From the NCBI GenBank assembly GCA_008508345.1, contig QNGE01003650.1, positions 1 to 64,000 of the forward strand: DNA of 64,000 nt, given 5' to 3'. The stretch is from Paragonimus westermani. Lineage: Eukaryota > Platyhelminthes > Trematoda > Plagiorchiida > Troglotrematidae. Shown piece after piece: positions 59,235 to 64,000 of the stretch. Position 1 is the first letter of the stretch. Each line of letters starts with the position of its first letter. Made by a program: the position numbers and the translations under genes. The notes under the pieces were generated by a model. The model saw only the letters and a list, made by a program, of their open reading frames with translations. It did no database searches and was not told where the DNA came from.

Positions 59235-59634
59235 CCTAGAGTCTCCAGCCACCGACTCTGTGAGTCGCAAGGACCCTAGCCCGGCAGACGAACTCGATCG
59301 ACAGTGGCCAACCCCTTGGTGAACGACTTCATTTCCCTACGCCACGTCATTATCTGACCACCTCGCACCCTACACCAGTCTCTCGCAGTGTCAGCGAACA
59401 GCGCTCGGTGTGGAAGACGACTAGCCGGCACCCTTAATACAAGACCTAACGATCTAAGCCTGATAGAACTCGTTTGGCAATCACTACCAAACACCCGCTT
59501 CCTAACCTCCTCGTTACTTACACGCTGGTGCCACCCGATACGAGCGACTAAACGCAGACATCGGTTGTCAAATACTTGAAGACGGTTCACGTCTTCTACC
59601 CTGAGCGGCCAGGTCTCGCTGCCGTAAGGTAATA
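59235..59634 (-). repeat. 400-bp inverted repeat, left arm
   Basis: Reverse complement of 60319-60718 with one difference found near the end (C versus T). Both arms encode the same 104 residues and the same TAG. It ends at 59235, where this copy leaves the LINE sequence. Confidence 0.9.
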
Positions 59635-60317
59635 CGGCCCTCACCGTTGTCTTATATACGCGACCTTTTAGCTTCAGCAAAATACCCTCTGTCGTCAGAG
59701 ATGCGCGCTTCTATTTCGTTCCCTACACCTCCGCCGCCGTCCACGATGCAGCTTCCCAGGTATACAAACCGGTCAACAACCTCCATGACCACATCTAACC
59801 TCAAATCTACCTAGTCACAGCAATCCTGCAGAAGCACTTTGCATTTTGAGGCTGCAAAGTGCATTCCGAAGTATTTGGCAGAACGCGAATTTGCATCTAG
59901 CATCGCTTTTGCTGCTTGAAAGTTGTCAAACAGCAACACCTTGTCGTCGGCATAATCAAGATCACTCAGTCTTTCACCGGGGAGGGGGTCCACGCCGGCA
60001 TCTTGTGAGTGCCGGAGGCAACCCTCCATTATTTCGTCTACGACGAAATTCAACAAAAATGTGACAGCGGACAGTCTTGCTGTACGCCGCTCATGGTGCT
60101 GAAACTGTCAGACAGTTCACCGTAAACCCTAACCTGAGCTGAGGTATGGGAATAGAGTGCCGACAGTATGTTCACGTACTTAGTCAGCACACCTCTGCGT
60201 TTGAGCGACTCTAAAAGTGTAGATCGATTCACTGAAGCGAACGAACCTTTATAGTCGAGAAACACAACAATTGTTGGCCGGCGGTACACATGACGTTGCT
60301 CCAAAATTTGACGAAGA
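59235..60317 (-). mobile_element. RTE/CR1-like LINE, best RT copy (copy A)
   Basis: The minus strand reads a nearly complete RT from the N at 60318 leftwards. 60304-60050 carries Phe-Leu-Asp-Tyr-Lys-Gly (RT motif A with catalytic Asp) and Ser-Gly-Val-Gln-Gln-x-Cys-Pro-Leu-Ser (motif B). After a one-base frameshift in a T run near 60055 comes Phe-Val-Val-Asp-Glu-Ile and Leu-Asp-Tyr-Ala-Asp-Asp (motif C, catalytic pair intact). Then come a thumb region with one TAG near 59816, Tyr-Leu-Gly-Ser-Cys-Ile, and the C-terminal domain to Arg-Leu-Pro-Gly. A TAG near 59276 replaces the expected Trp. The last 40 or so codons and the 3' UTR are missing left of 59235. Confidence 0.85.
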
Positions 60318-60318
60318 N
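60318..60318. other. Single ambiguous base (N) at junction
   Basis: The only N in the window. It separates the minus-strand LINE copy A from the plus-strand copy B, and the inverted repeat begins at the very next base. This looks like an assembly join. Confidence 0.95.
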
Positions 60319-60718
60319 TATTACTTTACGGCAGCGAGACCTGGCCGCTCAGGGTAGAAGACGTGAACCGTCTTCAAGTATTTGACAACCGATGTCTGCG
60401 TTTAGTCGCTCGTATCGGGTGGCACCAGCGTGTAAGTAACGAGGAGGTTAGGAAGCGGGTGTTTGGTAGTGATTGCCAAACGAGTTCTATCAGGCTTAGA
60501 TCGTTAGGTCTTGTATTAAGGGTGCCGGCTAGTCGTCTTCCACACCGAGCGCTGTTCGCTGACACTGCGAGAGACTGGTGTAGGGTGCGAGGTGGTCAGA
60601 TAATGACGTGGCGTAGGGAAATGAAGTCGTTCACCAAGGGGTTGGCCACTGTCGATCGAGTTCGTCTGCCGGGCTAGGGTCCTTGCGACTCACAGAGTCG
60701 GTGGCTGGAGACTCTAGG
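60319..60718 (+). repeat. 400-bp inverted repeat, right arm
   Basis: Partner of 59235-59634. It starts exactly after the N and ends inside continuing LINE sequence at 60718, whereas the left arm ends in unrelated sequence at the equivalent point. Confidence 0.9.
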
Positions 60719-61048
60719 CGAGATGGCAGCGAATCGAGCTCAGTGGCGTGAATGTTGGCGTTGTTTGTCCGAGTTGTCTGTGAAGTGAGTGCATTTAATG
60801 ATGCGGGGAAGTGAAAGCCGTACGGAAGCTGTCTCGCTGATGACGCATTACTCTCACTTGCAGGTCGGTTGTTTGTTTGTAAGGTGTAGGCACGTTGATG
60901 CTGAATGTTTGAATGTGGACGTAGTCATTTTCAGTAGGCAGGTCCCTTACCCTTCTTATTTCCTCCTCTCTCTCTCCCCATACAGGGTTTGCTTTTTCTT
61001 CATGGTTGTGTGGCAGCTAAGTATTAGTGTGAACCACTGATGTACTGC
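60319..61048 (+). mobile_element. RTE/CR1-like LINE 3' end (copy B)
   Basis: The plus strand carries Gly-Ser-Glu-Thr-Trp (with a change at the start), Leu-Arg-Val-Glu-Asp-Val and an open 104-codon frame (60363-60677) through Leu-Phe-Ala-Asp-Thr-Ala-Arg-Asp-Trp and Gly-Gly-Gln-Ile-Met-Thr-Trp-Arg-Arg, ending at TAG after Leu-Pro-Gly. Beyond it the family's last segment is readable (Trp-Leu-Glu-Thr-Leu, Ala-Gln-Trp-Arg-Glu-Cys) to a TGA near 60786. A 3' UTR of about 260 bp follows, ending 'gtgaaccactgatgtactgc'. This is the cleanest 3' UTR in the window. No GAT tail follows. Confidence 0.85.
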
Positions 61049-64000
61049 TGGCCGGTTGTCAATCTACTCAAAGTGTGGTGGTGCGCTGATGTCTCATCCA
61101 CTTATTGTGCCCAGATGCTTCACTCACCCGACTCCGGTCCATATTATCACACGGGGATGGTTTTTTGATTTATCAGTTGTGCACATAGACAACACGAGCA
61201 CGTGCCCACTTGGCAGGTGCGTCCGCACAAAACATTTGCAGCACGCCAATGCGTCTGTGGCACCGTATTTATCTACGTCTGATTTTACAGGATCACATGA
61301 CCCCCCTGAGTGGACAATTGATTCCTGGCTTAGGTACACTCGCGTATTTGTATCGTACAGCCAACTTTCAAATCACTGGTACAACCAAAAGCAGAATGAA
61401 AATGTGGTCAAAACTGGTCATGGCACACATCATGTACGGCGGCGGAGTCTGCTGCACCGTATGTTGATTAATGCGACTGATGATGGTTAGAATAAACCGC
61501 AAGGGAGCCAGACGACGACGTGATCGCCCGGCTGATGAACGTCCAGATGTTCCGCCTGCATCATAGAACGCGTAGCCAGCCGCGTCGCTGGTTGGAGGCG
61601 TTACCGGAGACAGTCGTGGACTACATTCAATGAAGAGCCTGTAGTCTAAGAAGTTTCTGCTGTTGTATTTGGCCACTTAGTTATTCCGTAGACTTACACT
61701 TATGCGGTCTATCACACCGTAGACCATTTGAGATCAACAACAGTCCGCAATACAGCACTTATGGATATGACTGCAGGTCAAAAAGGTATGTAACATGCTT
61801 AGTTATGAGGGCTGCTTGACAGAACTCCTACTATATATATCACACTGATTCGGATCAGTCGAATGATAATTTTGTTAAGAACTGACCCGAAGTTTGGGAT
61901 ATCAAGTGGACTGACTAGTATTGTAAAGAACACATGATGATCCAAGGCGTCGGAAGAACTCTTCACATATGTACTGATGAACGACCTCCAGAAGTGGTGA
62001 AATTCACCTGCCTATGGTCTACGCCCTCGGATCGTTTCCATGATGCGTGTAATCAGTGCATCCGCGAAGTATCAGTAGCAGTGGGTGTGAGAAAAAATCA
62101 ATGACGGCTGAGAAGAGCACGATAATTAGGGTGCGCGTGCTCACCATAATGACGCACACCAATGAGACAAGTACACGACACACGTAGCAGAAACGCTACC
62201 TTAGCGTGTTCCACCGTCACTAACACAGACGAGCTCCTGGCATCAAGTGGCATTATCGAGTCACGATTACGGATGTCTTGCGTAAAGTGAGTATTCTAAG
62301 TATTTTCGCTTTGCTCGGCCAGGGACGTTAGTAATAATTAAATCAGATGATCCTAATAGAAAGCGGCTGGGTTCTTAGGTATATATTGCATGGTGGGCTG
62401 GACACTTGGACCAGACCCTACGGAAGGGCAGTCTTGTAAGAGTGATACAGAGGCCTGCAACATCAGCACCATATTTTGGGAAACAGCGGTAGCAATTTAC
62501 AACAAATGAGGGATGTGCGAAGACAGATGCTCTCAAGAGATCGAAAAAGGAGTCAATGATGACAGAAAAGCGCAGACCTCGAAGGTCACACATAACACAA
62601 GCAACAATTAACGTGGGGCTCACCTCGCGCAACCGCAACGAACTTTGCATTCTCAGAATCGAGTTGTATAGTCACTGCAAGGTTGTCTAAAGGACGCATT
62701 AACCCACTGTCTCTCGAGATAGGCGAATGTCATTAATCTAGTCGCCCATGTAAAGCGTGGCTATAAACGGATTTCCCCTGGACGTATTATTCCTCGTAAC
62801 TCACAACAGCGACGTGACATCTGGCAATAGATCTTATTACTCCTAAAACGCCGCCGGGTAATACTATGCATTTTCGTCCGCCTGCTACCTAGCAGTGGTG
62901 TACGTTGGTCTGAAATAAGAGCCTCGAAGTAGACTAAGTGCTATGTTCTTCAGCTGTACAATTCACTGCACCTAACAGATATTTGAATCTCATTAAAGAT
63001 TTTTGGTAATGTTCACTAAGTTCGAAGTACGTCAACGAGTTTTACAAGTAATCTGATGTTCAACACAACCTAGACTGCTTCCGAGAAGACAATAGCTTCT
63101 TTTGTGATATTCTTCTTCCTCTGGAAGATTCTGTTCGTCCCACATCAGGCCAACCACTGCCAAAAGCATGGCTCCTTTGCAAAACCCATTGTGCTCTTTT
63201 AGTTCGAAGCTTGTTAGGATCAGCGTTGCTGCGCTTTGTAAAAGGAACTATAAAGACTATGTGAACGAGGGACGGATGTTCCCTTATCTGTCCAAAACGG
63301 TGCTTTCACAGGTTTTATTATAGGATGATAGATACCCGCTGTAAGGTGATATAGATAAGCCCTGATGACCACAATTAACGGCGTAATTGAACGCTAACCC
63401 GTGTACAGACTCCTGTAAATCAGCCATCAAATCAATATACAAGACGGACAATGAAAAGTGTGGTTCAGTTCATGAGGCTCACGTCGAGTGTCAACGTCAG
63501 CGCACCGACCCAACCAAGGCATAATAATTAGAGAAGACAATCCCTCGTTAGAGTCGTGTGACGAAAAGCCGAAGACGAAACAGCACATGATCAGAAAAGC
63601 TGTTGAGTAACACGATGATCAAACCTACCAGTAGAAAGAATCGGTGATAGCTTGTCATCGTAAAATCTTTCCAGGCAAGTGACCAAATTTCGAGAAAACA
63701 TGGAAATCCAAAGAAGCAGTCGAAACAGAAGAAAGCACACAAAAGTTTCAAGCAGAAGGGTTAACAATCCACTCGACATTTGCTGAAGACAAGCAAAAAC
63801 CAAACTGGGGAATGGCAAACAAAAGAGCAGGCGTCCGCGTGACATCCAAAGAGAAACAACTGGGTACACACCATCACAAGATCGAGAGAATCCTTCATAC
63901 TGACCCCAGAGAAACCGTCATTCAGCACCTGTCAAGACCACACTTGAAGACGGTCACTGTGGTGGTCGACACCAATTCGGATAGCAGTTTATCCCGATCA
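61049..64000. other. Unassigned non-coding stretch
   Basis: No gene recognised. Overlapping plus-strand frames at 61056-61490 and 61210-61467 and the minus frame at 61368-61676 have no motif I can name, though open length on three frames is slightly unusual. 62100-62640 and 63400-63900 are A-rich on +, giving Phe/Leu-rich minus frames (for example 63591-63869) that I do not call. Confidence 0.4.

Noticed and set aside
63591..63869. 92-codon hydrophobic minus-strand frame as transporter fragment
   Set aside because: Composition-driven; no conserved pattern of transmembrane motifs and no neighbouring exons.

Overview
The window looks like non-genic DNA from a flatworm, most likely a digenean trematode (fluke). 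GC content looks moderate, and there are no bacterial-style operons and no long clean genes. What can be recognised is a set of helminth-type retroelement remnants: an RTE/CR1-like LINE with a YADD reverse transcriptase and an AP-type endonuclease, Penelope-like elements (PLEs) with a GIY-YIG domain, a Ty3/gypsy LTR element of the CsRn1/Boudicca type, and tRNA-headed SINE-like repeats. The taxon is an inference from how similar these proteins are to remembered fluke families. No search was run and no species is claimed.

Layout. 1-6900: mostly featureless, with a few repeat scraps. 6905-7745: LINE 3' half on +. 8040-10206: a dispersed repeat (here called X) split by a PLE on -. 12890-13927: a SINE-like copy, then an 88-bp-arm palindrome made of PLE end sequence. 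14-26 kb: nothing identifiable apart from two unrecognised open stretches near 20.5-22.0 kb. 26627-27470: LINE 3' end on -. 28846-29075: tail of a second PLE type. 31.8 and 39.8-40.1 kb: head-to-head SINE-like pairs. 37.5-39.2 kb: a PLE on +. 41.3-42.5 kb: two LINE scraps. 44.7-45.1 kb: a 125-bp unit in two direct copies. 46240-49246: an internally deleted gypsy element with both LTRs partly preserved. 50.4-53.8 kb: LINE endonuclease and RT-tail fragments, a SINE-like repeat, and a second X copy inserted in the LINE tail. 59235-61048: the best-preserved LINE copy on -, then a single N, then a 400-bp inverted copy of its own 3' part on +.

None of the elements is intact. All carry stops, frameshifts, truncations or nested insertions, so the window reads as a record of successive insertions in an intergenic region or a very large intron. 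No host gene, rRNA, genuine tRNA gene, CRISPR array or operon could be supported. The most interesting points are a conserved hammerhead-ribozyme-like hairpin in three PLE ends, the nested insertions with short duplications at their edges, the LTR-to-RNase H fusion, and the N-bounded inverted repeat, which may be an assembly artefact.
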